Source: an uncultured Dyadobacter sp.
Lineage (GTDB): Bacteria; Bacteroidota; Bacteroidia; Cytophagales; Spirosomataceae
NCBI GenBank assembly: GCA_937880795.1
Contig: CALGRQ010000252.1
Span: 1 to 7,977, forward strand
Length of the DNA stretch: 7,977 bases
Direction: 5' to 3'
This document shows, one piece after another, positions 1-5,976 of this stretch (position 1 is its first letter; each line of letters opens with the position of its first letter). Both the position numbers and the translations under genes were made by a program. Under the pieces are notes generated by a model. The model did not search any database. It saw only the letters and a program-made list of their open reading frames with translations, and was not told the DNA's origin.

Positions 1-37
1 ATTAAAATATTTATGGAATTGATTAATATTTTTGAAT

Positions 38-805
38 ATGAATTTAAATTTTAAAAAAATCGGAGAAGAAGGCCCAGCCATTGTTATCCTGCACGGTGTA
101 TTTGGTTTTTTAGACAACTGGCTCACCATTGGTAAAGCTATATCCGAACAAGGTTTTCAGGTATACCTTGTAGATCAGCGGAACCATGGCCGATCACCCC
201 ATGAAGGAGGGCTCAACTACGAAACCTTTGCAGCCGACCTGAAAGAATTCCTAACTCAGCAGCAACTATCAAACCCGATATTGCTGGGCCATTCTATGGG
301 CGGCAAGACAGTGATGAAATACGCTATCACCTTCCCCGATACATTCCAAAAATTAGTGATTGTGGATATAGGGCCCAAAGCCTATCCGGTACATCATAGA
401 AAGATTATTGCTGGACTAAATCAAATTCCGGTAGCAAGTATCGAAAACAGACAAGAGGCCGATGAGATCCTGGCCGGCTACGAACCTCTTGTGCCGGTAA
501 GACAATTTCTATTAAAGAACCTTTATAGAACCGAAGAAGGAAGTTTTGCCTGGCGGTTCAACCTACCCGTCCTCACGGAGCAGATGGCTAATGTAGGCGA
601 AGGGATTGTGACGGATCAACCGGTTAACCAACCCACATTATTTATACGGGGGGCATTATCCAACTATATTTTGGATGAAGATTGGACAGCTATACTAGCT
701 ATTTTCCCTCAGGCAACCTTAGAGACGGTTGAAAATGCAGGGCACTGGATTCAGGCTGAACAACCCAAAGTTTTTCTACATCATCTACTAAACTTTATAA
801 AATGA
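38..805 (+). CDS. Alpha/beta hydrolase, YbfF-like esterase
   Basis: A 255-residue cytoplasmic alpha/beta-hydrolase-fold enzyme, most likely a carboxylesterase or thioesterase acting on short acyl esters; the substrate is not readable. Visible motifs are the oxyanion-loop HGVFG (19-23), the DQRNHGRS strand-turn (46-53), the nucleophile elbow GHSMGG with Ser86, and the C-terminal NAGHW with His236. Asp110 in VDIGP is the probable acid, because YbfF-type esterases carry the Asp about 24 residues after the Ser. Length is normal for the family (about 255). I chose ATG 38 over the in-frame TTG at 32 because homologues start with a short M-x-L-N/H-F/Y-type strand. No signal peptide is present. The gene converges on the lipoprotein gene at 834-1262 and ends just before a hairpin. 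The family call is firm and the substrate is unknown. Confidence 0.9.
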   Translation: MNLNFKKIGEEGPAIVILHGVFGFLDNWLTIGKAISEQGFQVYLVDQRNHGRSPHEGGLNYETFAADLKEFLTQQQLSNPILLGHSMGGKTVMKYAITFPDTFQKLVIVDIGPKAYPVHHRKIIAGLNQIPVASIENRQEADEILAGYEPLVPVRQFLLKNLYRTEEGSFAWRFNLPVLTEQMANVGEGIVTDQPVNQPTLFIRGALSNYILDEDWTAILAIFPQATLETVENAGHWIQAEQPKVFLHHLLNFIK

Positions 806-811
806 CAATAG

Positions 812-830
812 GCACCCTAAGACTGGGTGC
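812..830. terminator. Hairpin between convergent genes, likely bidirectional terminator
   Basis: GCACCC (812-817) and GGGTGC (825-830) pair perfectly across a 7-base loop. The site starts 6 bases after the hydrolase stop and ends 3 bases before the stop of the opposite-strand lipoprotein gene. On the + strand it is followed by TTATT; on the - strand the left flank reads TATTGTCATTTTATAAAG, also T-rich. Position and symmetry fit a terminator shared by both convergent genes. The stem is short and the U-tracts are imperfect. Confidence 0.6.
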
Positions 831-833
831 TTA

Positions 834-1262
834 TTATGCTTTTATATATTTCAGTCTAGTGCCATCACAATAAGTAATGATCAGCATGTTTTTAGCCCAT
901 TCTAAATCCCAGGTCGTACATCCTATACACTGCACCAAGGCACAAACCGGATTGGGCGCGACCTGAGGGCTAGGTTTGATCTCGATAGTGACTTTATTGA
1001 TTTGTAAGTAATTGGGTTGACAACAAACTGGTAGACTGTCCAGATCTACAATCGTTCCCGACTCCAGAAAAATAAGGTGATCTTTGGATGTTGCACGGGC
1101 ATCTTCCCAGTACTTTTTCCCGTAGGTACCCTTTTCTCGTTGAGACAAATTCCATTGTCCTGAAATGGAATGCATATAATCATTAACTGGGACATCTATT
1201 GCCTCCTTCTTACAAGAAAACAACAGCAATAAAAACAAGAAATTAAATAGTTGTCGTAACAT
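834..1262 (-). CDS. Cysteine-rich lipoprotein of unknown function
   Basis: A 142-residue predicted lipoprotein. The N-terminus has an Arg3, a hydrophobic run (about residues 5-15) and a lipobox ending L-F-S-C, giving lipid-modified Cys17; the next residues are KKE. The mature part begins with a stretch HSISGQWNLSQ (31-41), which resembles the opening strand of small lipocalin-like domains of Bacteroidota lipoproteins; this is a weak resemblance. Six further cysteines lie at 80, 81, 107, 112, 115 and 132, a high number for a periplasmic or outer-membrane protein of this size, suggesting disulfides or a bound metal. It is divergent from the methyltransferase gene at 1341 and convergent with the esterase. 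I do not recognise a named family, and no function is assigned. Confidence 0.75.
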   Translation of the reverse strand: MLRQLFNFLFLLLLFSCKKEAIDVPVNDYMHSISGQWNLSQREKGTYGKKYWEDARATSKDHLIFLESGTIVDLDSLPVCCQPNYLQINKVTIEIKPSPQVAPNPVCALVQCIGCTTWDLEWAKNMLIITYCDGTRLKYIKA

Positions 1263-1268
1263 AGCATT

Positions 1269-1276
1269 TACCTTTG
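1269..1276 (+). promoter_or_regulatory. Candidate -7 promoter box for the methyltransferase gene
   Basis: TACCTTTG matches the Bacteroidota -7 consensus TAnnTTTG exactly. A TTG at 1251-1253 could be the -33 element, but the 15-base spacer is shorter than the usual 17-23. Transcription would start near 1283, giving a leader of about 58 bases before ATG 1341. The box lies just outside the 5' end of the opposite-strand lipoprotein gene. Confidence 0.45.
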
Positions 1277-1321
1277 CTTGTTATAAGGACATCGCCTAAC
1301 CCAAAATGGTTGGAATCAATT

Positions 1322-1329
1322 CAAATTTA
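1322..1329 (-). promoter_or_regulatory. Candidate -7 promoter box for the cysteine-rich lipoprotein
   Basis: On the - strand this reads TAAATTTG, an exact TAnnTTTG match. Transcription would start near 1315, about 53 bases ahead of the lipoprotein ATG at 1262. No TTG -33 element is evident upstream, where the sequence enters the methyltransferase coding region. Confidence 0.4.
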
Positions 1330-1340
1330 TAATTTTCATA

Positions 1341-2048
1341 ATGAGTAATTCTTCGCCTCTTACATTATTTCTCATACCCTGTGTGCTGGCCGATGATACC
1401 GCAGAAAAAGTACTCAGTCCACAAATTAAAGAAGTAATTAACTCTTTGGATGTGCTCTTTGTAGAAAATATTCGCACGACCCGAAGATTCATAAGTTCTC
1501 TTCGCATCGGAAAAGTGATCGATGAAATCACTTTTTTTGAGCTAACGAAAGATACCCCCCCCAGCGTAACTAAAGAACAACTAAAAGGACTCACCAAAAA
1601 TGCAGGGATCTTGTCCGAAGCAGGCTGTCCTGGCGTTGCAGACCCTGGCGCTATGGGCGTCAAATTTGCCCACGAGCTAGGCATGAGCGTTGTTCCACTG
1701 GTAGGTCCCTCATCCATATTACTCGCCCTAATGGCATCGGGCATGAGCGGACAATCTTTTGCATTCAATGGATATTTACCCATCGACAAAGCGCAGCGCA
1801 GAAAAGCTCTTCAGCAACTTGAAAGAGACGCCCATCATAAAAATCAGACTCAGATATTCATGGAAACACCTTTCAGAAATAACCAGTTGATGGAAGCTAT
1901 TTTGGAAGTTTGCCAACCCGACACCATGCTATGTGTAGCTGCCAACATAACCTCAAGTGATGAGTTTTTAAAAACACGAGCTATTAGGGAATGGAAAAAG
2001 GAGAAACCCGATTTGCATAAAAAACCAGTTATGTTCCTCATTGGATAG
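1341..2048 (+). CDS. RsmI-like SAM-dependent methyltransferase (tetrapyrrole-methylase fold)
   Basis: A 235-residue methyltransferase of the tetrapyrrole-methylase/RsmI superfamily, predicted to use S-adenosylmethionine. RsmI 2'-O-methylates C1402 of 16S rRNA, but this is a shorter relative and its substrate is uncertain. Recognisable blocks are LIPCVLADD (10-19, in place of the RsmI ATPIGNL loop), VENIRTTRRF (41-50), the SAM-binding SEAGCPGVADPGA (92-104), PLVGPSSILLALMASGMSG (119-137), FNGYLP (142-147) and METPFRNN (174-181). RsmI is about 280 residues; here the protein ends right after the fold, so the C-terminal extension of RsmI is missing. Such a short paralogue, usually labelled only as SAM-dependent methyltransferase, is common in Bacteroidota. 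It is divergent from the lipoprotein at 834-1262. ATG 1341 is the only sensible start. Confidence 0.85.
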   Translation: MSNSSPLTLFLIPCVLADDTAEKVLSPQIKEVINSLDVLFVENIRTTRRFISSLRIGKVIDEITFFELTKDTPPSVTKEQLKGLTKNAGILSEAGCPGVADPGAMGVKFAHELGMSVVPLVGPSSILLALMASGMSGQSFAFNGYLPIDKAQRRKALQQLERDAHHKNQTQIFMETPFRNNQLMEAILEVCQPDTMLCVAANITSSDEFLKTRAIREWKKEKPDLHKKPVMFLIG

Positions 2049-2150
2049 CAAAATGCATTTTATCTCTCATCGGTTACAACCATTTATCTTGAATTGGTAT
2101 CTAATCAGTACTACTCAATTCAAATCACCTTAAAAGAAACACCAATTAGC

Positions 2151-2858
2151 ATGAAAAACTGGATAATTGTGGCAGGTATAGCCGGACTTATGAGCTTACA
2201 GGCCTGTGATAATGAGGATAAAATCAATGGACGTATCATACTGGATTCTGAATTCGAAACGAATGCCGAAGAATGGATGGGAGGCTTCGCCGAATACGAA
2301 GCTGCAACTGATACCGCCACACTGGAAATGCGCTTTGGGAGAACATTACTCCCTGCCGTAATTGATACCACCCGTTATGGATTAAGAATACAAAGCCACA
2401 ATCGAAGTGATGATATGTTTATGTTTGTCAAAAAAAAAGTGACTGGTCTTCGGCCCGGCACAACCTATCAGGTATCTTTTGACATTCAGGTTGCCACTCC
2501 ATTTACAGATAAAGGAGTGGGTGCAGGCGGCTCATCGGGCGGAGCAACCCATATGAAGGCCGGTGCTAGTTTTCAGGAGCCGGTGGTTAAATTGGAAAAT
2601 GGAAGGTATACCATCAATATCGACAAAGGAAACCAGTCGGAAGGTGGCAAGGAGATGGTTATTTTAGGAAATATTTCCAACGGTTTGGATCAGGATGGTT
2701 ATGCTCTAGTCAGCCGTTCCAATGGCAGCAATCCGGTTGCAGTCACTGCTGACGCATCTGGAAGTATCTGGCTGTGCGTTGGAACCGATTCTGGTTTCGA
2801 AGGGCGAACCATACTGTATTACGACCGGATTAAAGCAACAATCACCCAACAAAACTAG
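2151..2858 (+). CDS. Conserved lipoprotein of unknown function
   Basis: A 235-residue predicted lipoprotein: a charged start (MKNW), a hydrophobic core at 4-16, and lipobox L-Q-A-C with Cys19. The acidic run DNED after the cysteine resembles the surface-export signal of Bacteroidota lipoproteins. I chose ATG 2151 over the TTG at 2094 because it gives a normal signal peptide. The mature part is a predominantly beta protein with pronounced motifs: NRSDDMFMF (84-92), TGLRPGTTYQVSFDI (98-112), the Gly-rich GVGAGGSSGG (122-131), KAGAS (136-140), EP (143-144), NIDKGNQSEGG (156-166) and GTDSGFEGRTILYYDRI (211-227). I recall this pattern from uncharacterised proteins in several phyla, with no assigned role. 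The strand-rich layout ending in YYDRI resembles a carbohydrate-binding-type beta sandwich, which is inference only. A poor TATCTT box near 2085 is the only promoter hint in the 102 bases upstream. Confidence 0.8.
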   Translation: MKNWIIVAGIAGLMSLQACDNEDKINGRIILDSEFETNAEEWMGGFAEYEAATDTATLEMRFGRTLLPAVIDTTRYGLRIQSHNRSDDMFMFVKKKVTGLRPGTTYQVSFDIQVATPFTDKGVGAGGSSGGATHMKAGASFQEPVVKLENGRYTINIDKGNQSEGGKEMVILGNISNGLDQDGYALVSRSNGSNPVAVTADASGSIWLCVGTDSGFEGRTILYYDRIKATITQQN

Positions 2859-2889
2859 TTAAGTATTTATAAATAAACGGATATTGTTA

Positions 2890-2948
2890 AAAACTGTCAT
2901 CATTTTGTTAGGTATAGAAAAGTATATACCCAAAATGGTGACAGTTTT
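2890..2948. terminator. Long imperfect hairpin, probable terminator or operator
   Basis: The arms 2890-2907 and 2931-2948 pair over 18 positions, with one G-U wobble (2900/2938) as the only non-Watson-Crick pair. After a 3-base bulge (2908-2910) an inner stem follows: GGTATA (2911-2916) with TATACC (2925-2930), closed by an 8-base loop. The total is 24 pairs. The outer arm starts AAAA and ends TTTT, as in bidirectional terminators. It begins 31 bases after the lipoprotein stop, so it probably ends that transcript. It also runs up to 2 bases from the -7 box at 2950 and covers the -33 region of that promoter, so an operator role is equally possible. Confidence 0.7.
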
Positions 2949-2949
2949 G

Positions 2950-2957
2950 TAATTTCG
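2950..2957 (+). promoter_or_regulatory. Candidate -7 promoter box for the hydrolase-pssA operon
   Basis: TAATTTCG matches TAnnTTTG with one C for T, a variant seen in this phylum. It would start transcription near 2963, about 39 bases before ATG 3002. No clear TTG -33 element is present at the right distance, since that stretch is the right arm of the long hairpin. Confidence 0.4.
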
Positions 2958-3001
2958 CATCACTACTGTGCCCAATCAAACGCGATTCAGACCTATAATA
3001 C

Positions 3002-3640
3002 ATGATCACCATAAAGTCATTTACATTCAACCCATTTTCTGAAAATACATATGTATTGTACGATGAAACGGGGGAAGCCATTATTATTGATCCCGGTTGC
3101 TATGAGTCCGAGGAATTTACCACACTCTTCGATTTCATAGAAACCCATAAGCTTACTCCAAAACAAATCGTGAATACTCATGCACATATAGATCATGTAC
3201 TTGGAGTCCAAGCCGTAAAATTAAAATATAACATTCCTTTTTTATTGCATCAGATTGAGGAACCTGTACTTAAGGCAGTAAAAACCTATGCTCCTAACTA
3301 CGGTTTTGTACGCTTTGATGAACCCGCAATTGATCACTACCTTATAGAAGGAGAAAAAGTTAAATTTGGCAGATCTGAGCTGAAAATTATTTTTGTGCCT
3401 GGCCATGCGCCCGGCCATGTAGCATTTGTAAATGAACCACAACGTTTCGTTATTGGAGGTGACGTACTGTTCCGGCAAAGTATAGGACGAACGGATTTAC
3501 CTGGTGGGAATTTTGAAACGCTTATTGATAGTATACGCCACAAGCTTTTCACCCTGGATGACGACTATACGGTATATGCGGGGCATATGGGTCCAACAAC
3601 CATAGGCTTTGAAAAAAAGAATAATCCGTTTTTGAAATAA
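3002..3640 (+). CDS. Metallo-beta-lactamase-fold hydrolase, glyoxalase II-like (YcbL type)
   Basis: A 212-residue cytoplasmic MBL-fold hydrolase that binds two metal ions. The metal ligands are complete: THAHIDH (59-65, H60, H62, D64, H65), H135 in PGHAPGH, D154 in GGDVLF and H195 in AGHMGPTT. The block SIGRTDLPGG (160-169) is typical of the short glyoxalase II-like group (YcbL). Classical glyoxalase II is about 250 residues with a C-terminal substrate-binding helical region; that region is absent here, so the true thioester substrate is uncertain. The N-terminal strands (FTFNPFSENTYVLYDE) match the family start, and ATG 3002 is well supported. The gene is 16 bases upstream of pssA on the same strand and is probably co-transcribed with it. 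The link between the two functions is not obvious. Confidence 0.9.
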   Translation: MITIKSFTFNPFSENTYVLYDETGEAIIIDPGCYESEEFTTLFDFIETHKLTPKQIVNTHAHIDHVLGVQAVKLKYNIPFLLHQIEEPVLKAVKTYAPNYGFVRFDEPAIDHYLIEGEKVKFGRSELKIIFVPGHAPGHVAFVNEPQRFVIGGDVLFRQSIGRTDLPGGNFETLIDSIRHKLFTLDDDYTVYAGHMGPTTIGFEKKNNPFLK

Positions 3641-3656
3641 GAGCTTGCTCTAAACC

Positions 3657-4370
3657 ATGAATATGATTCGTAAAAATTTACCCAATGCGCTTACATGTGG
3701 CAACTTGTTATGTGGCTGTATAGGCGTGGTAGAAGTTTTTCACAACAACATACTTCTATCTTGCCTATTGATGGGTATCGCACTGGTATGTGATTTTTTT
3801 GATGGCTTTTTAGCCCGACTATTGAAGGTAAGCTCCCCTATTGGAAAGGATCTGGATTCTCTGGCAGATATGGTTACCTTTGGTGTACTTCCTTCCGTAA
3901 TTGTTTTTCAGCTACTGATGCAAAGTATTCCCGACCTCACCGGAATCTGGAAAGCTTACCCTGCATTTATGATCGCTATATTTTCCGCGATTCGTCTGGC
4001 CAAGTTCAACAACGATCCACGTCAAAGTGATTCCTTTATAGGTGTACCCACTCCTGCGGCAGCCATGTTTGTCGGCTCCTTACCAGTAATATTGCACTTC
4101 TATGGAGACGAGTGGAAAGCATTGATTGTAAATACCAACAATTTACTGGTGATGACCGTAGTACTGTCATTTCTGCTCGTATCTGAAATACGATTAATAG
4201 CCTTAAAATTTAAAAATTTTAGTTGGAAAGGAAATGAATTTCGCTATGCATTCATTGCAGCATGTATCGTGCTACTTTTAACTTTACAGATTTTGGCTGT
4301 ACCTATTATACTATTATTGTATATCGTCCTGTCAATTATCTCTAATGTTTCCAAATCAGAAACCACCTAA
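3657..4370 (+). CDS. pssA: CDP-diacylglycerol--serine O-phosphatidyltransferase
   Basis: This is an integral membrane enzyme that transfers phosphatidyl from CDP-diacylglycerol to L-serine, giving phosphatidylserine, the precursor of phosphatidylethanolamine. The CDP-alcohol phosphotransferase signature D-x2-DG-x2-AR-x8-G-x3-D-x3-D is perfect: D46, D49, G50, A53, R54, G63, D67 and D71. The PssA-specific blocks AIRLAKFNND (111-120) and FIGVPTPAAA (127-136) distinguish it from phosphatidylglycerophosphate synthase. Hydrophobic segments lie near 12-28, 32-48, 72-88, 101-112, 132-148, 162-183 and 196-230, as expected for this family. Length (237) is normal for the bacterial type II enzyme. ATG 3657 lies 16 bases after the MBL-hydrolase stop; ATG 3663 is a possible alternative. 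No phosphatidylserine decarboxylase gene is nearby in the window. Confidence 0.93.
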   Translation: MNMIRKNLPNALTCGNLLCGCIGVVEVFHNNILLSCLLMGIALVCDFFDGFLARLLKVSSPIGKDLDSLADMVTFGVLPSVIVFQLLMQSIPDLTGIWKAYPAFMIAIFSAIRLAKFNNDPRQSDSFIGVPTPAAAMFVGSLPVILHFYGDEWKALIVNTNNLLVMTVVLSFLLVSEIRLIALKFKNFSWKGNEFRYAFIAACIVLLLTLQILAVPIILLLYIVLSIISNVSKSETT

Positions 4371-4372
4371 CT

Positions 4373-4389
4373 GAAATAAATTTTATTTC
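4373..4389. terminator. Weak AT-rich hairpin after pssA
   Basis: GAAATAA (4373-4379) and TTATTTC (4383-4389) pair across 3 bases directly after the pssA stop codon. The stem has one G-C pair only and no clear U-tract, so it may be no more than an AT-rich coincidence. It is the only terminator-like structure before fabH. Confidence 0.3.
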
Positions 4390-4419
4390 CAATCGAATTT
4401 ATTTGTAACCGATATATAC

Positions 4420-4427
4420 TTAATTTG
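4420..4427 (+). promoter_or_regulatory. Possible -7 promoter box for fabH
   Basis: TTAATTTG differs from TAnnTTTG at one position (T for A at position 2). A TTTG at 4402-4405 could be a -33 element, with a short spacer of 14 bases. It would give a leader of about 40 bases before ATG 4474. This is a weak match, reported because fabH is separated from pssA by 103 bases and likely has its own promoter. Confidence 0.3.
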
Positions 4428-4473
4428 GCACAACAATTTCTATAATCTCAGTAAATATTATCAACAACCTCAA

Positions 4474-5475
4474 ATGATGAATTATTCCCGAATTACCGGC
4501 CTTGGCTATTATGTTCCAGAGAATGTAATCACCAACAACGACCTGACGAAATGGATGAAAACTTCTGATGAATGGATACAGGAGCGTACCGGAATCCGGG
4601 AACGTCGTTATTTTGAGTATGGTAAAGATACCAATTATAGTATGGCGACAGCGGCATCGCGCCAGGCTCTGGACCGTGCCGGCATTACTGCGAATGAAGT
4701 AGATGTCATTATTTATGCCACAATAACCCCGGATTATTTCTTCCCTGGGTCTGCATTTTTAATGCAGAGAGAACTAAAAATGGATGGAAAACCAGTCATA
4801 GATATTCGGGAACAGTGTTCTGGGTTTGTATATGCACTCTCCATTGCGGATCAGTTTATTAAAACAGGCATGTACAAAACTGCGCTCGTTGTGGGCTCCG
4901 AAATTCAGTCCTCCTTATTGAACAAAAGTACTGAAGGGCGTAACACAGCAATCATTTTTGGTGACGGAGCAGGTGCTGCTGTTGTCCAAGCCACCAGTGA
5001 TCCATCACATTCCATACTTTCAACCCATTTGCATGCCGACGGCCGTTTTGCTGAGGAGTTGTATATGAAGGACCCTGGTAGCAGCAGAGAGCTCCCTTTT
5101 AGCAAGGACCTGATCGATGAAGGTGGCTTTAACGTATATATGAACGGCAATGCCGTATTTAAACATGCCATCGTTAAATTTACTGAGGTGATACAGGAAG
5201 CGCTGAACGCCAACGGCTACCAATCGTCAGATGTAAACCTCCTCGTTCCTCACCAGGCAAACATTCGGATTAGCGATTACGTACGCCAGCAAATGGGCTT
5301 AGCCGAAGATCAGGTGATCAATAATATCCAACGTTTTGGTAACACCACGGCCGCATCCATTCCAATTGCCATGGCAGAAGCCTGGGAAAACGGAAAGCTA
5401 AAAGAGGGTGATTTGATATGCCTTGCCGCTTTTGGAAGCGGTTTTACGTGGGGTTCAGCACTAATACGATGGTAA
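4474..5475 (+). CDS. fabH: Beta-ketoacyl-ACP synthase III (FabH family)
   Basis: A 333-residue cytoplasmic thiolase-fold enzyme. FabH condenses acyl-CoA (usually acetyl- or branched short-chain acyl-CoA) with malonyl-ACP to start fatty-acid synthesis. The Cys-His-Asn triad is complete: Cys115 in EQCSGFVYAL, His260 in VPHQANIRI and Asn290 in FGNTTAAS. Other family marks are SDEWIQERTGIRERR (31-45), GDGAGAAVV (163-171) and the C-terminal GSGFTWGSALIRW. The residues before the catalytic Cys read D-I-R-E-Q, where the classical enzyme has D-x-x-A-A, so this may be one of the divergent FabH-like paralogues. It does not sit beside plsX or rpmF, the common fabH neighbours. ATG 4474 and ATG 4477 are equally possible starts. 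The gene converges on the CoA-binding gene with only 19 bases between stops. Confidence 0.9.
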   Translation: MMNYSRITGLGYYVPENVITNNDLTKWMKTSDEWIQERTGIRERRYFEYGKDTNYSMATAASRQALDRAGITANEVDVIIYATITPDYFFPGSAFLMQRELKMDGKPVIDIREQCSGFVYALSIADQFIKTGMYKTALVVGSEIQSSLLNKSTEGRNTAIIFGDGAGAAVVQATSDPSHSILSTHLHADGRFAEELYMKDPGSSRELPFSKDLIDEGGFNVYMNGNAVFKHAIVKFTEVIQEALNANGYQSSDVNLLVPHQANIRISDYVRQQMGLAEDQVINNIQRFGNTTAASIPIAMAEAWENGKLKEGDLICLAAFGSGFTWGSALIRW

Positions 5476-5494
5476 GTTGCAAAGTTATTTGTGT

Positions 5495-5854
5495 CTAAAA
5501 TTGCCCAGTTGATAACAGCACCAACGTACATGCCTCAACTGGTATGATATTTTTAGAAATCAATATGTTTTCAAATTCGGGATTTTCTGTACCAGGATTG
5601 AAAATGACACGTTTTGGATTCAAAGAAATGATGTAATCATAGTATTCTGGTTGGTTGGTTGGATTAATATAAAGTGTAACTGTATCAATATCTGACCAAA
5701 CCGTTTTCGTATCGAAAATCTCCTGTCCCAACACAAAGCCCATTTTGCGGCCCAGTAAAACGACAGGATGCCCAAAAGACAGCAATTTCTGACAGGCAAG
5801 ATACGCATATCTGGAAGGATTAGTAGATGCACCAATGATAAGAGTCTTCTTCAT
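5495..5854 (-). CDS. CoA-binding domain protein (YccU-like)
   Basis: A 119-residue protein made of a single Rossmann-type CoA-binding domain, as in the N-terminal part of succinyl-CoA synthetase alpha and in YccU. The nucleotide-binding loop is GASTNPSRYA (8-17). Later blocks are LYINP (61-65), FNPGTENPE (85-93) and the C-terminal EACTLVLL (107-114). Stand-alone versions are about 115-140 residues and have no established reaction; binding of CoA or an acyl-CoA is inferred from the fold. I chose ATG 5854 because MKKTLIIGAS is the canonical first strand; the longer reading from 5896 adds 14 residues unlike the family. It converges on fabH, itself a CoA-thioester user, but is on the opposite strand, so no functional link is shown. 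It diverges from the NUMOD4 gene. Confidence 0.87.
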   Translation of the reverse strand: MKKTLIIGASTNPSRYAYLACQKLLSFGHPVVLLGRKMGFVLGQEIFDTKTVWSDIDTVTLYINPTNQPEYYDYIISLNPKRVIFNPGTENPEFENILISKNIIPVEACTLVLLSTGQF

Positions 5855-5976
5855 AAAGCGTAGAAATATATTGAAAGTGGGTATAAACCTCAACAACGGA
5901 AAATCGTGCTAAAATAGCATAAGGTTTCTAAGTTAAATAAGTTAGTTAGCAAAAAATAAAATAGTCATTCTCTACA
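5855..5976. other. Divergent intergenic region of the CoA-binding and NUMOD4 genes
   Basis: This 122-base AT-rich stretch must hold both promoters. It contains a small palindrome, TGCTA-AAA-TAGCA (5907-5919), and a run of partial repeats TAAGTTA (5930-5936), TAAGTTA (5938-5944) and GTTAGTTAG. I find no exact TAnnTTTG box for the NUMOD4 gene. For the - strand gene, TATATTTC (5863-5870) is a partial match that would leave almost no leader. Confidence 0.35.

Noticed and set aside
27..34. TATTTTTG, an exact TAnnTTTG box before the esterase gene
   Set aside because: A start of transcription about 6 bases downstream would fall at or after ATG 38, leaving no leader and possibly losing the start codon. 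The esterase promoter probably lies before the window.
1316..1789. 157-codon open frame on the - strand
   Set aside because: It is wholly antisense to the well-supported methyltransferase gene and its protein has no recognisable family motif.
3640..3651. AGAGC-TT-GCTCT palindrome between the MBL hydrolase and pssA
   Set aside because: A two-base loop is too small; at most four pairs could form with a four-base loop and no T-tract follows. It is unlikely to terminate the operon.
4905..5213. 102-codon open frame on the - strand inside fabH
   Set aside because: It is a shadow of the fabH reading frame, with low-information Ser/Pro-rich sequence and no promoter.
5930..5950. Short TAAGTTA / GTTAG repeats as a possible CRISPR or attachment site
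   Set aside because: The units are only 5-7 bases, irregular, AT-rich and without spacers or a nearby integrase.
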